A DNA stretch of 64,000 nucleotides from Hansfordia pulvinata (GCA_006538405.1 BJKQ01000007.1:620001-684000), one strand, 5' to 3'. Shown: positions 34,293 to 47,176, numbered from the stretch's first letter. Program-made: numbers and translations. Notes: generated by a model from the letters alone, not told the origin.

Positions 34293-36269
34293 TCAGTCCT
34301 CGACAGGCAGCGGGGGGAACAGGCTGCTCTGGGCGCCCGTGCCCAGCTCGACGCGCGACGTGCCGTAGGCCGCGTCCGCGTGCGGCACCGCGTGGTGCAC
34401 CGTCCGGCGCGCCGGGTCCACCCCGAGCCGGTCCAGCAGCTCCGCCGCCTTGTCCGGGATGAAGGGCTGCAGCAGGATCCCCACGATGCGCAGCGACTCG
34501 GCCGCCGAGAAGACGATTCGCTCCACGCCCTCCGTCTCGCCTGCGCTGGCCAGCTTCCACGGCTCCGTGTCGGATATGAACTTGTTCGTCTGCGGGCGAA
34601 TCTCGCGTCAGCAGGAAGAAATATGGGAAAAGAGAGAGAGAGAGATAGAGAAAAAGACATCAGGGCTCTGGCAAATGTCTGGAGAGAGAAACACCTACGT
34701 CAAACAGCAGAGTCATAATCGCCTTGATGGCCCAGTCCGGCCTCAGCTGGCCCATGTGATCCCGCACCTCGGCGGCGACGTCAAAGGCCCGCGGCACCAG
34801 GCAGGTCTCCTCTCCGGCGGCCCCGGTCTTGCCCGCCAGCTTCTCGACCGACGCGCGCACGTTGAAGCTCTTGGGCCGCGTGACCCGGTTGAGCAGGTTG
34901 CCCAGGTTGGCCTGCAGGCTCTTGTAGTCCTTGACGACGAGCTCGTTGTTGTAGTCGGCGTCCTGGACGATGCCGGCGCTGGACAGCATGAAGAAGCGGA
35001 TCGTGTCGGCCCCGAACCGGTCGATCGCGAAGAAGGGGTTCACCACGTTGCCGCGCGACTTGGACATCTTGGCCTTGTCCATCAGCCAGTGCGAGTGGCT
35101 GAGCACCCGCCCGGGCAGCGGCAGGTCCAGCGCCATGAGCAGCGCCGGCCAGTAGACGCAGTGGAACCGGATGATGTCCTTGCCCACCACGTGGATGTCG
35201 GCCGGCCAGCCCTCGGCGCGCTCCCGGCCCGGCGCCCAGTTCGGGTAGCCGGCCTTGGTGATGTAGTTGACGAGCGCGTCCACCCAGACGTAGATGGTCT
35301 GCTCGAAGTCGCCCGGCACCGGGATGCCCCACTGCAGGCGCGACGCCGGCCGCGAGATGGACAGGTCCTCCAGGCTCTCCTCGACCCAGCGGATCACCTC
35401 GCGCTGGCGGTTCGCCGGCGCGATCCAGTCGGGGTTCTGCCTGTAGAACTCCAGCAGCCGGTCGCGCATGTCGCGCAGGCGGAAGTGGTAGTTCTTCTCC
35501 TCGGTCCACTCGACGGCGCTGCCCGTCTCCGCCGACACCATGTACGGCTTGCCGGTCAGCGGCGACACGCGCTTCTCGACGTCCGCGTCCGCGTAGAAGG
35601 CCTCGTCGCTGACGGCGTACCAGCCCTCGTGCCGCTTCTCGTAGATGTACCCGCGCTCCAGCAGCCGCGCCCAGAAGTACTCGACCGCCTCGCGGTGGTC
35701 CCCGTCGGTCGTGCGCACAAAGTGGAAGCCGCCCGGCGTCATGTCCACGTTGGACAGCCGCGCCAGGTCGCGGAACGTCTCCGAGTTGGCGTCGCACATG
35801 GCCTTGGGCGTCATGCCCTGCCGCTCCGCCGCCTGCTGCACCTTGAGCCCGTGCTCGTCGGTCCCCGTGCTGAGGATGGCCCGCCGCCGCGGGTCCAATG
35901 CCTCCCACCGCTTTATCGCGTCGGCCAGCACCATGCTGTACATGTGGCCGACATGGGGCGCTGTGGGTTGGGTCGGGTCGGGTTGGGTTGTCGTCAGTCG
36001 TCTGCTGACGTCTCGATGGGGTCGGCGCACTCACAGGCGTTGACGTAGAAGATGGGCGTCGTGATGTAGAAGGGCTTGGCATCGTCGGGCGTGGCGCGCG
36101 TCGACGTCGACGCGGTGTCGGCTGCTCTGCTGGCGGTGGCGGCGACGCCTCTCCAGCTGCGCCAGGTCGCGTCGCTGCGGCACGACTGGCACACCCAGCC
36201 GCGCTTGGGCACCAGGGCGGACCTGGGGCGGAGAAGCCTGCGTCCTGACAATCTGATCAGGGCCTCCAT
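34293..36269 (-). CDS. MSM1: Mitochondrial methionyl-tRNA synthetase
   Basis: Charges mitochondrial tRNA-Met. Exons are 36035-36269, 34699-35960 and 34293-34589; donors GTGAGT and GTAGGT, acceptors CACAG and CGCAG; 597 aa. The N-terminus MEALIRLSGRRLLRPRS is basic and Arg/Ser/Leu-rich, as for a mitochondrial targeting peptide. Class I signatures are PIFYVNASPHVGH (HIGH motif, split by intron 1) and DKAKMSKSRGNVV (KMSKS). Others are LSTGTDEHGLKVQQAA, YAVSDEAFYADADV, SAVEWTEEKNYHFRL, IYVWVDALVNYITKAGYPNW, VGKDIIRFHCVYWPALLMAL and DADYNNELVVKDYKSLQANL. The anticodon-binding helices end in LLQPFIPDKAAELLDRLG. No zinc-knuckle insertion of the cytosolic type is seen, which supports the organellar form. 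Confidence 0.94.
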
Positions 36270-36926
36270 GCTTGCTGCGCCGCGGCGTGGCGGTGGTGAA
36301 GGCAGCGGTTGTGGGGTGGTGGCGGGCAAAAAGTAGCCGATGGTGTTGGAGACAAGCTACAAGCTTGCGCGTGTACAAAGATTGGGGCAGTGAGGTCCTC
36401 AGTCCTTCAGTTGTGACGAATCCACCGTAGCGACCCTGCAGGGCACGCGGCTCACGTCATTCCAGCGCCTCGCCCCTGGACTTTACGGCCTTCAAGTGGG
36501 GACAGCCCGCCCAACACAACGAAACTGCTCGTACTGCCACCAGATTTTGTCGAAGGCTTCACTTCGTACGATTGGCTCTTGCGAAATATTTCCGTTTCAA
36601 ACATTGTAGCTAATCGGTCTCAAAGTACTGTTTTTTCTCCTCGTACATGCAGCAAATGGTATACGCCGTAGCACAGGTCAATAGGGCATGCTCGTCTGAC
36701 ATTCCCTGGCTTCTCTCCTTCAAGTCGCATCTAAGGACTCCTCTGAACGCCTTGCAAATGGGTATATACGTATACATGGCGAGAAACAGGCGCCCTCCGA
36801 TAACGCCTCGATTCTCTCCTGTGATCCTCTAAAAAGGTCTATGCATGCAACCCTTGTCTGTGAAAGCGCAAGGTTCGTTGATGTGCCAAGCTCAGGCTCT
36901 TGACGCGTTATATAGCTTCGTCATCT
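36270..36926. other. Intergenic: MetRS promoter side / RAD16 3' side
   Basis: About 660 bp, comparatively AT-rich from 36500 to 36900. No coding sequence seen; it must include the RAD16 3' UTR and the MSM1 promoter. Confidence 0.55.
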
Positions 36927-39900
36927 TTAACTGCCACGGAAGAGGAACTGGAGATCCTCGGGCGTTAGAGAGTCCATCGCAGCGTCGTCCGAATTGATGG
37001 TCGAGTTGATCATGCTGGTCTTCTTCTCCTGCAGAAGCACCATTCGGCTTTCCACCGAATCCTCGATGCAAAGTCGGGTGATGATGCAGGGCCGGGTCTG
37101 CCCAATGCGGTGGCATCGATCTGCCGATTGCCACTCCGCAGCCGGGTTCCACCATCTTTTGCTGGTTAGCATCTATATCGTATACAACATTGGCGGTCGT
37201 GCCAGTTTCAACTTACGGGTCAACAATGAAAACTCTCGACGCTTCAGTCAAGTTTAAAGCAACACCTCCAGCTTTGAGGGACACCAGAAACACCTCGACG
37301 TCGACGTTCTTCATGAAGTGTTCGATCGAGGCTTGGCGCTGGGCCGGAGTCATGCTTCCATCAAGCAAGACGGTGGTGATACCAGCCCTGCGAAGCCTCC
37401 ATTCAATCAACTGGAGCATCGTCGTGAATTGGGAGAAGATGATGGACTTGTGTGACGCGTTGTTAGAGCGAAGCCGATGCAGATCGTGGACCAGCAATTC
37501 AATCTTGGACGACGATGTCCAGTTCTCCATCTTGATACGATTGATGATGGACGACTTCTTGACCAACTCCTCATCTTGTTCAATCTCCGGCTGCTCGAGA
37601 TCGATCGACAGAGGAATGTGGCAACGGGGACAGTCGGGCTGGTCCTGCGAGTTGACGTAACTCGTTGCGCACGTGCGGCAGAAGTCATGCTTGCACCTAG
37701 ATCGAATGGCCTCCTCTGCTGGCTCGTCGCAAATGCAGCACTCCAGGATGTTCTGTCCCCCTTCACTAGACTTCTTGAGGATCAGATCCGGGTGATCGGC
37801 GACTTGGCGCATCTGCATAATCAACCCGAAGATGTTCGCGTAGTTGTTGAGAAGTACACCCTGGGCAACGTAGGTGTCAAACTTGCGCTGTCCGCTGGTC
37901 ATGATGCTGTTGGCGAAGTCATTCTCTTCCTCGCCGAAAAATTGACGGTCAACGACAATCTCCTTGACGGGGAGCTCCATTGCATTGGTATGGTCTCTCT
38001 TGAGGCGGCGAAGCATGATCCGATCAGTCATCAATCGGAGCTTCTTGAACGCAATGGCACCGTCGCCTCTGTTTCCGTAGTTTTGAATAGGGTTCAGGAG
38101 CTCTTGGTTGAAAACCGACACGTGACGCATGCTGTGGCAGGAGCCTGCTATATGTCAGGAATTGCACTGGCGATCAGGATTAGAGGTTGCTTACATTGAC
38201 GGCACTTTCCGCTCTCGTTCATGTCCCACTCGATGGTTTGGCACGGGCACTGCTTGCAAAAGTAGGAGGCGAAAGGGGTGATGTTCAGGAAACGAATCAG
38301 TGAGAAGAATTCACCAATGCGGTTCTGCAATGGGGTTCCAGTCAGACACCAGCGGTATTCTACCTTAAGCGCGAAACACGCCTTGGCCGTCATGGTGGTC
38401 CTTTGCTGTACAGGTATTAGCAGCCGGTCGAGTCGGAAGGTTGCGAGTGCCATACCTTGATACTGTGCGCCTCGTCAAGAATGATACGATGAAACTTGAT
38501 CTGGTGAATCGGACTCTTCTCCTTGTAGAGCCCTTCTTTTCTCTTGAACCCCTTCTCCTGTTTGCGATATAGAGACTCCAAACTGTTGTACGACATCATG
38601 ATGACGTCGTACTTCTTGAGCTCTTTGACGTTCATCGCCTTCACTTTGGTGTTTGTGCCGTGGTACACCAGGGTCTTGACCTGCCCATCAGTGTAAGACT
38701 CGATCTCGGCAGTCCATTGCATGAGTGCGACCGGAGGAACGAGGACCAGAGTAGGCATCTTGGCAGGATAGTCAGACATGATGAGGGAGACCGCCTGGAT
38801 TGTTTTTCCAAGCCCCATCTCGTCACCGAGCAGGCCACCTTTCCATTCGGTCTTCTCCATGGCTTTCATCCATGCAAGCCCCTCAAGCTGGAACGGCTTG
38901 AGTTGGCGCGAAATGCTGGCGGGCTGATCGGCCTTGCCAGCTTTCAGGACAGGCATGGCTTCGAGATCCGTCCACATGGTCTTGAGGTCAGGGTGGAAAT
39001 GCTCCAGTTTCTCTCTCTCGCGTTCCGCACGTGTCTTGCGATTGCCTCTGCCTCGCGTGGCTTCATTTCGACGACGACGAAACGCATTGCGAGTTGGGGC
39101 CTGCTGTACACCAGCCATCGCGTCGGAATCCTCAGAGTCGGTTTCGGATTCCGAGTCGCTAACTTGCAGATAATCCACGGACTCGTCACTAAGCAGGTCG
39201 GAATCGTCCACAAGCTTTTGCTTCTTGGCAGCTCTCCGTGCAGGCGCAGACTTGGCAAGGCTTTCGTCCTCGGAATCGAGACCGGCATCACCCTCGGGGT
39301 CGGAAGGGACACCAAATACGGCGCGCATCTCGTCATATTGGCATTCGGGGGTTTCTTTCAGATATTTCGCGAGAGCGTCCGCGTTTTCTTTGAGCCTCAC
39401 GTCTTTGTTCTGAGGGCCTCTAATCTCAGCAGCTCTTTCTTTCCCCTTGCCCTTGACATCGGGGACAAGAATATCCGACGATAGAGGATCCTCTTCGGTG
39501 TCGTCGATCATTGCGGTAGACCTCGATTGTCTTGTCTTGCGTGGTGTCTTAGTTTCGGGTGGTGACGGCAAGACGGCTGCTTTGCGGTCTTCTTCGCGCT
39601 GCAGACGCCTTGCCAAAACAGCAGAAGCATCATTGGCTGGGTCGGCCGCGCTTGGTAAATCAAAATCTTCATCCGAATCCTCCACAAATTCGCGAGTGCG
39701 CTTTCTGGGTTCGAAGGGTTTTGGCTTGGGATGATTGTCGGCGCGTTTCGGGAGTTCGACCACGAGGCGACCTCTAGTCTGCCTGGGGCCAGGAGTCTTC
39801 GAGCTAGATGGGACCGGGGTCACAGCATTGCTGGTAGCAGGCGTTGAGTATTCGCTGTCGGAAACCGTGTTGCTCGTGTTAGGCGTGGTCACGGACGAGA

Positions 39901-40087
39901 TGGATTCGTTGGTAGCCTGGACAGCCGACTTGCGGGGTCTGCCACGGCCGCGCTTGGGAGGGGCTGATTGGGTCTGGGCAGCGGTGTCCGCGACGGCCTT
40001 TGCGGGTTGCGGAGGCGTCGCGTTGTTGGCGGAATTGATGGCCGACTGAGCCTGCAGGTTGAGGCTCCGGCGAGTCCGCGGCGCCAT
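36927..40087 (-). CDS. RAD16: Rad16-like Swi2/Snf2 ATPase with RING finger (global-genome nucleotide excision repair)
   Basis: Nuclear DNA translocase that, with Rad7, supports excision repair of non-transcribed DNA in yeast. Exons are 38456-40087, 38195-38405, 37217-38144 and 36927-37155; donors GTATGG, GTAAGC and GTAAGT; total 3000 nt, 999 aa. The N-terminal ~400 residues are charged and disordered, with an AT-hook-like RGRGRPRKS. Helicase motifs are [20 protein letters not shown] (I), [12 protein letters not shown] (Ia), [10 protein letters not shown] (II, DEAH), [19 protein letters not shown] (III), [16 protein letters not shown] (IV), [20 protein letters not shown] (V) and [11 protein letters not shown] (VI). 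Between the lobes is a C3HC4 [24 protein letters not shown] then CRTC and CPRC. The extra Cys cluster CKQCPC..CRQCSC after motif III is typical of Rad16. The gene is head to head with RAD7. Confidence 0.95.
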
Positions 40088-42742
40088 GATCGCTCGGGTG
40101 TCCGGATGCAGGTGTGGAGAGGCGATGGGCAGCAGAATATGCGTGCGCTGCGCGCGGAGAAGAGCTGAGGCGAAAGTTGACCTTCCAAGACGATGCGATG
40201 ATGGTGGAGGAGATGTGGGTGAGAGGTGAGAATGGTGATGACGAAGTAGGAATATTACTGGTATGAGTGGCAGTGGCAGTGGGGCACCGGGAGTGGAAAT
40301 GGTAGATCGATGGCGTCAAAGCGGAAAAGGCCTGCCCGATTAGGCAGTGACTTTAGATGGCTGCAAGAACACGCGAAGAGAATAAGAAAGAAGATCTGGT
40401 TCAATGGCAGCCTGGTCGTAGGTGCAGGCGAGGCGAAATGGTTCACATTCGGACCACGAAGTCAGGATGGAAGATCAAGGCTGAGGCGGAAGTGCTCTTT
40501 GTGCAGGCACACAAGTCTTGTCAGTAAGGTTTGGCGGGGTGGAGGCGAAAGGTTCGTGGTGGGCGAGTCAAAGACCAGGAACCAGGGCTGACAATGGACC
40601 ACGGGAAGAGACCGGAGCATATGGGAATCGGGGCGAATGGAGACCAAATGGACCAGATACTCACCCATCAGTCAAACCCGGCAAGATATTGTCGCGGGCA
40701 CTGAATGAGGTGGTGATAGGTAGGATCGGAGACTAGATGCGCATCTTGTTCGGGTTGGATGTTTAACAGGAAAAGGGGTACAGGGACAAGACAAGAGGCA
40801 GGAAAGGCTTAACGGACGGGCGGCGTTGGGCGGTCGTGTGTGACGGCGGCGTCGGCGACGTGAAAGACCGATCCTGGCTCCAACGACAACACCGAGCACA
40901 ACCGCTTGCCCATTCACCAGCAAGCAGCGCAAATGTGCTGAGCGCTTGTGATGGCGTCGGAACGAAGATCACACCGTACGGCAGGGGTCGAGAGAGACGG
41001 CGTGGGACCGCATGCGCTACTACGGGGAGGGACTAGATCGGCAGGGTGGAGAGGCAGGGGTGCGGATCAAGGGCGACGCGAAGCAAACACCAAGAAACGT
41101 GATCAGGCGTCGAGGGCCGAGTACTCGTATCGTGCCTGCCTCTCGGACCCTGCGTGCCTGCATGGCCACTGCAGCAAACCCCTCCGGAGGCAGGCGTGCC
41201 TTCCACCGCCGGTTTGCCTTCGAAAGGTTTCCATTGGATCGAAATGTGTTCCACGCGATTGCCCCCCCCCCCCCATGCCCCTTCCCGACCAACAAAGGGC
41301 AGAGCGCGCTCGCCATCGCTGGCGTCGGGTCTACGTACCGCGCGGTAGGTCTTTGTGCTCGCACGAACACGGGCGATAACGAGTAAAAGTTTGACGCCGT
41401 GGCGCCCCAGGGGCGTTGCGCATTCCTCGTACGAGTAGATCTTCGACTTACGAGTTGGACGATTCAGGCAACCGTGCGTCCGAGACAGATGTCGATGCAT
41501 CCCGATCGAGGCGAATGAACGTGTAAGAATCGACGAGACAGCAAAAAGCAAGGCTCAAGGGTGCATGTGGGAAGGCCAAAAAAAGTAAAGATCTGACGGA
41601 GCTGAGCGAGTCACGACGCGTCTGGCGGATACACCGTGTAAAGTGGTCGCTGGGTCAGCCAGACCCAGTGTTTACAAAGTGGTTGCAGCGGTTCCCATCG
41701 CAGTCACCAGTGTGCCGAGCACCTTTAAACGCTCGCTCTACAAGCCGACATGACTCATGCTTCTCTTGCCCCTGGTCGCGCTTCCCCCTTGGCTTGCTGT
41801 CCGAGCGGGATGCCTTCTCGCACTCGGGCGCTGATAGAAAGCACTGTTCCGTCGTGTCGGCAGCGAGCATTGTGGACTACGAGCATTCGTGGACCACAAA
41901 CTGACGATAGACTCATCTGCACGCAGGTACGGCTACAGGGGGATACTGATATTGATGGCGGTAGGGGTGTCGGAACCGGCGGATAACGTCCTTGGGTGAG
42001 GCCGAGATGCAATGGCTTGCGATTCCGAGGTACCTTGCAGCAAGGCTAGCGCAGCCGGCAAGGTACGAGTACTCGCACTCACGCACTTACCTGGAGCGCC
42101 CAAGATCAATGCACTGATGCGCCCCACCATTACGTCTTGCACCCGCAGTCCAAGATCGCCGCCTGCTCGTCCACGCGCACGGAGTAAAGGGTCCCGTCCC
42201 ACCCTTTGTGATGGCAGACTCAGAGGCAGCCCTGCTAACGGCTATCCTCGCCCACCACCACCAACCTTTCACCTCGGCGCGAACGACTCCTCCACGAGGC
42301 AACGCTGGCCATCTGATATCAGCCTTTGCAACCGCACGCCTCGCCGTTTGCATAGCGTTGCTGCACCTCTCTTCCCCAGTCCATCCATCTGCGTCCCCGG
42401 CGCCCAGACGTGGTGACATCTTGCATGTGTTTCTCCCAGAGACAAAGCAAACGGACTGCCTTAACCTCCCCCACCGTCCTATCGCGTGCGACCAACACCC
42501 CGTCGTCTACTTCCCACATTGAAACCGCCGACGCACTTTCCACATTCCGCGATCAAGTTCAACCCCATCGCCAATTGAAACTTCGCCTGTCCTAGTTCTC
42601 ACGCGTGGGCTCTCGCCTTCCCAGGCCCATTCACATTCAGTGACCATCCCCACCTTGCACACTGGGTCTATCTGATCATGTTCGTCTCACGTCCAAGCCA
42701 TCACGATCTTCACGGACTGACTGCCACCAAGGGCTAGTGAAG
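40088..42742. other. Shared 5' intergenic region of RAD16 and RAD7
   Basis: About 2.65 kb between divergently transcribed repair genes. It contains GTACGAGTA at 41429 and 42063 and a C-run near 41262-41274. Open frames on both strands have no recognisable domain. The last ~400 bp before RAD7 are C/A-rich on the plus strand, fitting a 5' leader. Co-regulation of the two genes from this region is an inference. Confidence 0.55.
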
Positions 42743-42953
42743 ATGATCAGAACCAGGCCCCGCGCCGTCGAACTGGCATCAGGGGTCCTCGGTCCGCCTT
42801 GACCGACTTCCTACAATCTCAGAACATTTCGGCAGCCCGTATTGCCGAAAGCTACAACACGCGACGCCAGGCCGAACAAGAGTCCAACGCAGCACAGGCT
42901 CAGACCACCAACGCTGCCGCCGAGCCCATCGACGAGGCCGGAAATGCCGACGA

Positions 42954-42984
<31 letters not shown>

Positions 42985-44613
42985 TCAGAGGTTGCCCAAG
43001 CCTCGAGTGCCGCTACTCAAGCACGCGCACGGAAACACAAGGCGCAAACTGCAGCCATTGACAAGATCAAAAAATCCAAAGCCTTCAAGAAGCGCAAACG
43101 CGACGCTGGTGATTCGGACGCCGACTCAGACGACATCGCCCTCGACATGTTTGACGAGAAGCCCACCGCTGCACCCGGGCAGTCAGAAAACTGCGAAATT
43201 TGCAACAAACGCTTCACCGTTACTCCCTACACGAGGGCTGGTCCGAATGGTGGTTTGCTGTGCCCCAAGTGCGCCAAGGAGGTAGCCAAGGATGACAACA
43301 ACGCCAATAAGAAAAAGAAGAAGGTTGCCCACCCTGCTGGCCCTGGGCGCAGAACACAAGCCAAGAAGATTCTCGACGGTTCTTCCTTGACTGGTGCCAA
43401 TTCTCTCATGACGTTGGCCATCAAGCTTCTGACGCAAGAGATCCATCTTGCAGATGACTTTGGAAACGCCATCCCGCCACGCACCATGGACAAGATTGCG
43501 CGTCACCTGTCCAAGCGTCGCATGTACAGCCGAGAAACACTCGATCTGTTCCTCAAGTCGGCCACCGACGAAGTTACCATCTACGACGGCTCCAAGCTTG
43601 GCGTGAATGAATACACCAGAATCATGTCACACGTGCCGACGTTGAAGCGCCTCAAAATAAAAAATGCCGTACAGTTCAAAGACGAGGTCATGGAATATCT
43701 CACCAGCCGGAATATTGAGCTGGAGGGTCTCTATCTGCACGGCGCCAATCTTCTGTCAGAGGAGTCATGGCTTGAATATCTACGCCAGAAGGGCAAGTCT
43801 CTGACAGCCTTGCAGATCTACTTCACCGACAAGCATGTGGGAAATGATCTCCTCGCCGAGTTGGACAAATTGACGCCATCGTTGAAGCGCCTCAAGATCT
43901 GCCACAATCAAAAGGTCTCAGATGATGGCATCGAGTACCTTGCCAAACTGAAGGGCTTGGAGCACCTTGGCATCGAACTTGTTACCCCGATTACCACGAA
44001 GCCCCTCGTCACCATGGTCAACGGCATTGGCCAAACCCTGCAAACATTGTCGATCCGCGGCATTGAGAAGGTTGACGACAGGGTGTTGGACGCCATCCAC
44101 AACAACTGTCTCGCGCTATCAAAGTTGCGACTCACAAGTAGCGAGCACATGACCGATGCGGGGTTCGCACGGCTCTTCACCGACTGGAAAAACAAGCCTC
44201 TGCTCCACGCCGATTTCGAAAAGTGCCGGCATGTGGACTCCACGAACCCGAGGGAGAATGCCCACATGGTTGGGTTCTGCTCTGATGGCTTTCGGGCCCT
44301 CATGTCCCACTCGGGTAATCGCATCCGAGATCTGAATCTTCATGCGTGCCGACACATTACCCGAGAAGCATTTGAAGATGTGTTCTCTGCGGACAAGGAA
44401 TACCCGGACCTGCGCAACCTCGAGATCAGCTTCTGTGAAGAGGTCAACGACTTTGTCGTTGGGAGCATCTTCCGTTCGTGTCCCAACATCAAGAAGGTCA
44501 ATGTTTTTGGCTGCATGAAAGTCAAAAGTGTCAAAGTGCCTCGTGGAGTGTTGCTTATCGGGGTGCCTAATGCGCAGGGAATGGTGATGGAAGGCGAAGA
44601 TGACGACAGTTAA
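42743..44613 (+). CDS. RAD7: Rad7-like leucine-rich-repeat repair protein, one-base frame break at the N-terminus
   Basis: Partner of Rad16 in global-genome repair and part of a cullin-type ubiquitin ligase in yeast. The body is one open exon beginning TGIRGPRSALTDFLQSQNIS, the conserved Rad7 N-terminus. Next come an Ala/Asp-rich disordered part, a C4 zinc knuckle (CEICNKRF..LLCPKCAKEV) and about a dozen LRRs (LKRLKIKNAVQF, LEGLYLHGANLL, LKRLKICHNQKVSDDGIEYL, IRDLNLHACRHITREAFEDV, LRNLEISFCEEVND). The only nearby ATG (42743, MIRTRP) is one base out of frame with the body; an extra C in the run at 42758-42761 would join them. The span 1871 nt is one short of 1872 (623 aa). An unseen upstream exon is the alternative explanation. 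Confidence 0.92.
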
Positions 44614-45482
44614 TGTGTACACTGATTTCTTTCAATGGTTTATGTCCACGATCTTGCCACCAGACGTTGTCACGTCTTGCTAGGAGTCTCCAGTTACCAG
44701 AACGGCGAAGATGGCAGAGTCAACCCCTGCGCTTTCGAGTAGAACAGTCCCAATAGAGCCCCGAAGATAGCAGTCACCTGCGTTAATTAAGTCATCGGCA
44801 TGCGGCTGGTTCACACCTTCTCATGCCACACCCAGCGCAGTTGGCCAACTGGCCAATGCACCAAATGTATGCGGATTGTCCCGGCTGCGTGAGTGTGGCT
44901 GAGCAGTTGGAGGCGATGGCTGCTTGCAGTCGGGTGGATAAGAAGGCCGGGGGGTTTCCCATGCGCAAGTCTGGAAAGTAATGGTCAGCCTTCCGGTAGT
45001 ATCGATGGACCATCGCCGGGATCCCGAAGTTGATCAGAAGGGTAGACTGCAACAAGCCCCCCTTGACAATGCACACTACCTCGATAACTACAGCCTCGCT
45101 CGCCGTAAGTAGCCCGTATGGCGAGTTAGATCGTGTGCCCCCTCGACTAGGGCATAGCTCACTTACACCCGAGGCGATCAAGGCTCGAGCCGTGTGCTGC
45201 TTCCCCCTCCCCTTCAGCCAAGTTGCCGCCGGGCAGGCTGTGGTCCACGACCAGCCATTGCATCGCGGCCGAGCCTGCGGGCTCGTGGTTTCCAGTCTCT
45301 CTGTCTTTCCCCACCCTTTGCCTCCTTCGTCGATTTGGGCCATATCTTGGCTTTAAAGCCTCGTCGTGCACTTTCATGGCTGAGTTTCCGGGCCAGCTGG
45401 CTTGCCCAATACGCTGTTGCTAACATTCTTCCTCGAACCCCATATCCACCGAGACACAGACGAATCCTGCTAGTCATTTCCC
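44614..45482. other. Intergenic after RAD7
   Basis: About 870 bp with the RAD7 3' end. Open frames are without domains. The 45180-45480 part may be a leader for the candidate gene that follows. Confidence 0.5.
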
Positions 45483-46268
45483 ATGGTGAGCGAGGTGAGC
45501 ACGGGAGGCGCCAACAGAGCTTCTCTAGCTTCCACCTCGGACAGCGAGGAGGAGGAGTTCGTCGACGCTCGGGAGTCCGTGTACCAAGACGACAGCACGC
45601 GGAGTCAGGTGGTCGTGAAGATGAGGGGTTCCTGCGACCATCCTGCACGGGTGGCCCCATGTCGTCGCCGACGACGGCTTTCGGCTCAGCCCAGGGCCTC
45701 CTCCCAGGTGCGGTCTTCTCCGTGGTAAACGTTGCCCAGCTTGCTCGTGCTGACGCGGTGAAAAGCGACTGCCGCCACAGGATGTCCTCTGGGACCACTA
45801 CCTCTGCTGGCCAAGCCTCAGCTCGAAATATCGAGGACAATAAACAAGAGCGGTGCTCCGGGGGAAGTTCCCCGGCCCGGCCGTGGGTCCCTGGTAGATC
45901 CCACACTCCCGCCTCCGAGGACGTCCATCTCTTCTACATGGACCCCGAGACCTCGGACCCGAGCGGGCCTCCCCCGCTTCTGCGTGCCGACTGCGAAGGT
46001 CTGGACGGCGGCGAGAGGGGAGAGCCTCTGAGCACCACCAAGTTTTCAAGAGGAGGCGCCAGGGGGGGACGAGTCCATACACGGCAATAAGACGTCTGCG
46101 CGCGCCGACCACAACCACCCGCGTCACGAGCACGTCTCGAGTAAGGAAGGACTGCTGTCTCCGGGTGTCCGGGTGTTGGGCCGCGGGAAGCTGACCGGCC
46201 CTGCGGAACAGTGCCATCTCCAGAGGCCAGAGACGATCACCTCGGAGCTCAAGGTTTGGGAAGCGTAG
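45483..46268 (+). CDS. Candidate gene of unknown function, readable only across frame shifts
   Basis: Starts MVSEVSTGGANRASLAS then TSDSEEEEFVDARESVY, an acidic low-complexity N-terminus with good codon bias. Around 45605-45615 coding bias moves to the frame one base back (EDEGFLRPSCTGG.., later VPGRSHTPASEDVHLFYMDP and SDPSGPPPLLRADCEGLDG). At the seven-G run 46062-46068 it moves again to a frame with HNHPRHEHVSSKEGLLSPGV, GRGKLTGPAEQCH and ITSELKVWEA, stop TAG 46266-46268. I do not recognise a domain. The first shift has the same sense (one base missing) as the other breaks in this window; the second needs two missing bases or one extra. It could equally be a decayed gene or chance open frames. 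Confidence 0.4.
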
Positions 46269-46908
46269 GACACCCCCCTGTCCCCCCTTTTTCTCTTTGC
46301 CTTTTCCCCCTTTCCCCTTCATCTTCTACTTTGAAAAGTCGTCGCCGCCCGAGGCGTTGGCCAAGGGGACCCTTTTTTTGGTCAGAGGTGAGTGTGTCTG
46401 ACCCTGTCTGCCGACTGGCGGTTGCGTTTCCTTTCCAGCGAGTGCGCAGCTGTTCTGGGCGTGTACTTGGGTGTTTGTAAGTGTATACCTGCCATCATGT
46501 GCGTGAGAGGTAGGCATAGAGCCGGTCGGGATACACAGTAGTAGGAGCTCCTGTTTACCGCCGGCCGACGCTGCAGATTGCGCCAACCAAGTCGCCGCCA
46601 GCGCTGAATGCGCCGCCTACATGTACAGTATCTCACCGGATCCCGCCCAATACCTTCCCATACATGTAGTATGTACCTACCTGCATGTATATAGCGTCCC
46701 TCTCGGGTCTGCGGCGGGGTGAGGGGCGCTGTGCTGTGCTTGTAGGCGCGCATTCCCCTCCAACTTGCAAACCCCCGCCACCAAGCCCCAAACCCCACCA
46801 AATACATACCTACGTGTACTGCACATCACACGGAACAGGATTTCGACTTCTGCCAGCCATAACAGGAGCACGGTCAGCACCAGTCCCCCTCCCCACCCCA
46901 CTGAAGCC
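46269..46908. other. Intergenic upstream of the monooxygenase gene
   Basis: About 640 bp. Contains TACCTACCTGCATG-type motifs near 46670-46690. No coding sequence supported. An in-frame ATG at 46765 could extend the following gene by 48 codons, but that part is low-complexity and is treated as leader. Confidence 0.5.
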
Positions 46909-47131
46909 ATGGGCTCCGTGGCCGACGGCACCCAGCCCGCCACGCCGGCAGCAGCGACAGCAGCGGGGCCGGCGTTCGACATCCGGCGGGTCGCCGTCAT
47001 CGGCGCGGGGCCGTGCGGGCTGGCGGCGGCGCGGTACCTGCTGGCCGAGGAGGAGAGACGCCGCCGGCAGCAGGAGAAGAAGAGGAAGAAGAAGAGGAAG
47101 AGGAATCCCGACGACGAGGCAGAAGCAGGGC

Positions 47132-47176
<45 letters not shown>

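Noticed and set aside
34450..36048. 532-codon plus-strand frame opposite the MetRS gene
   Set aside because: Antisense shadow of the strongly conserved synthetase exons.
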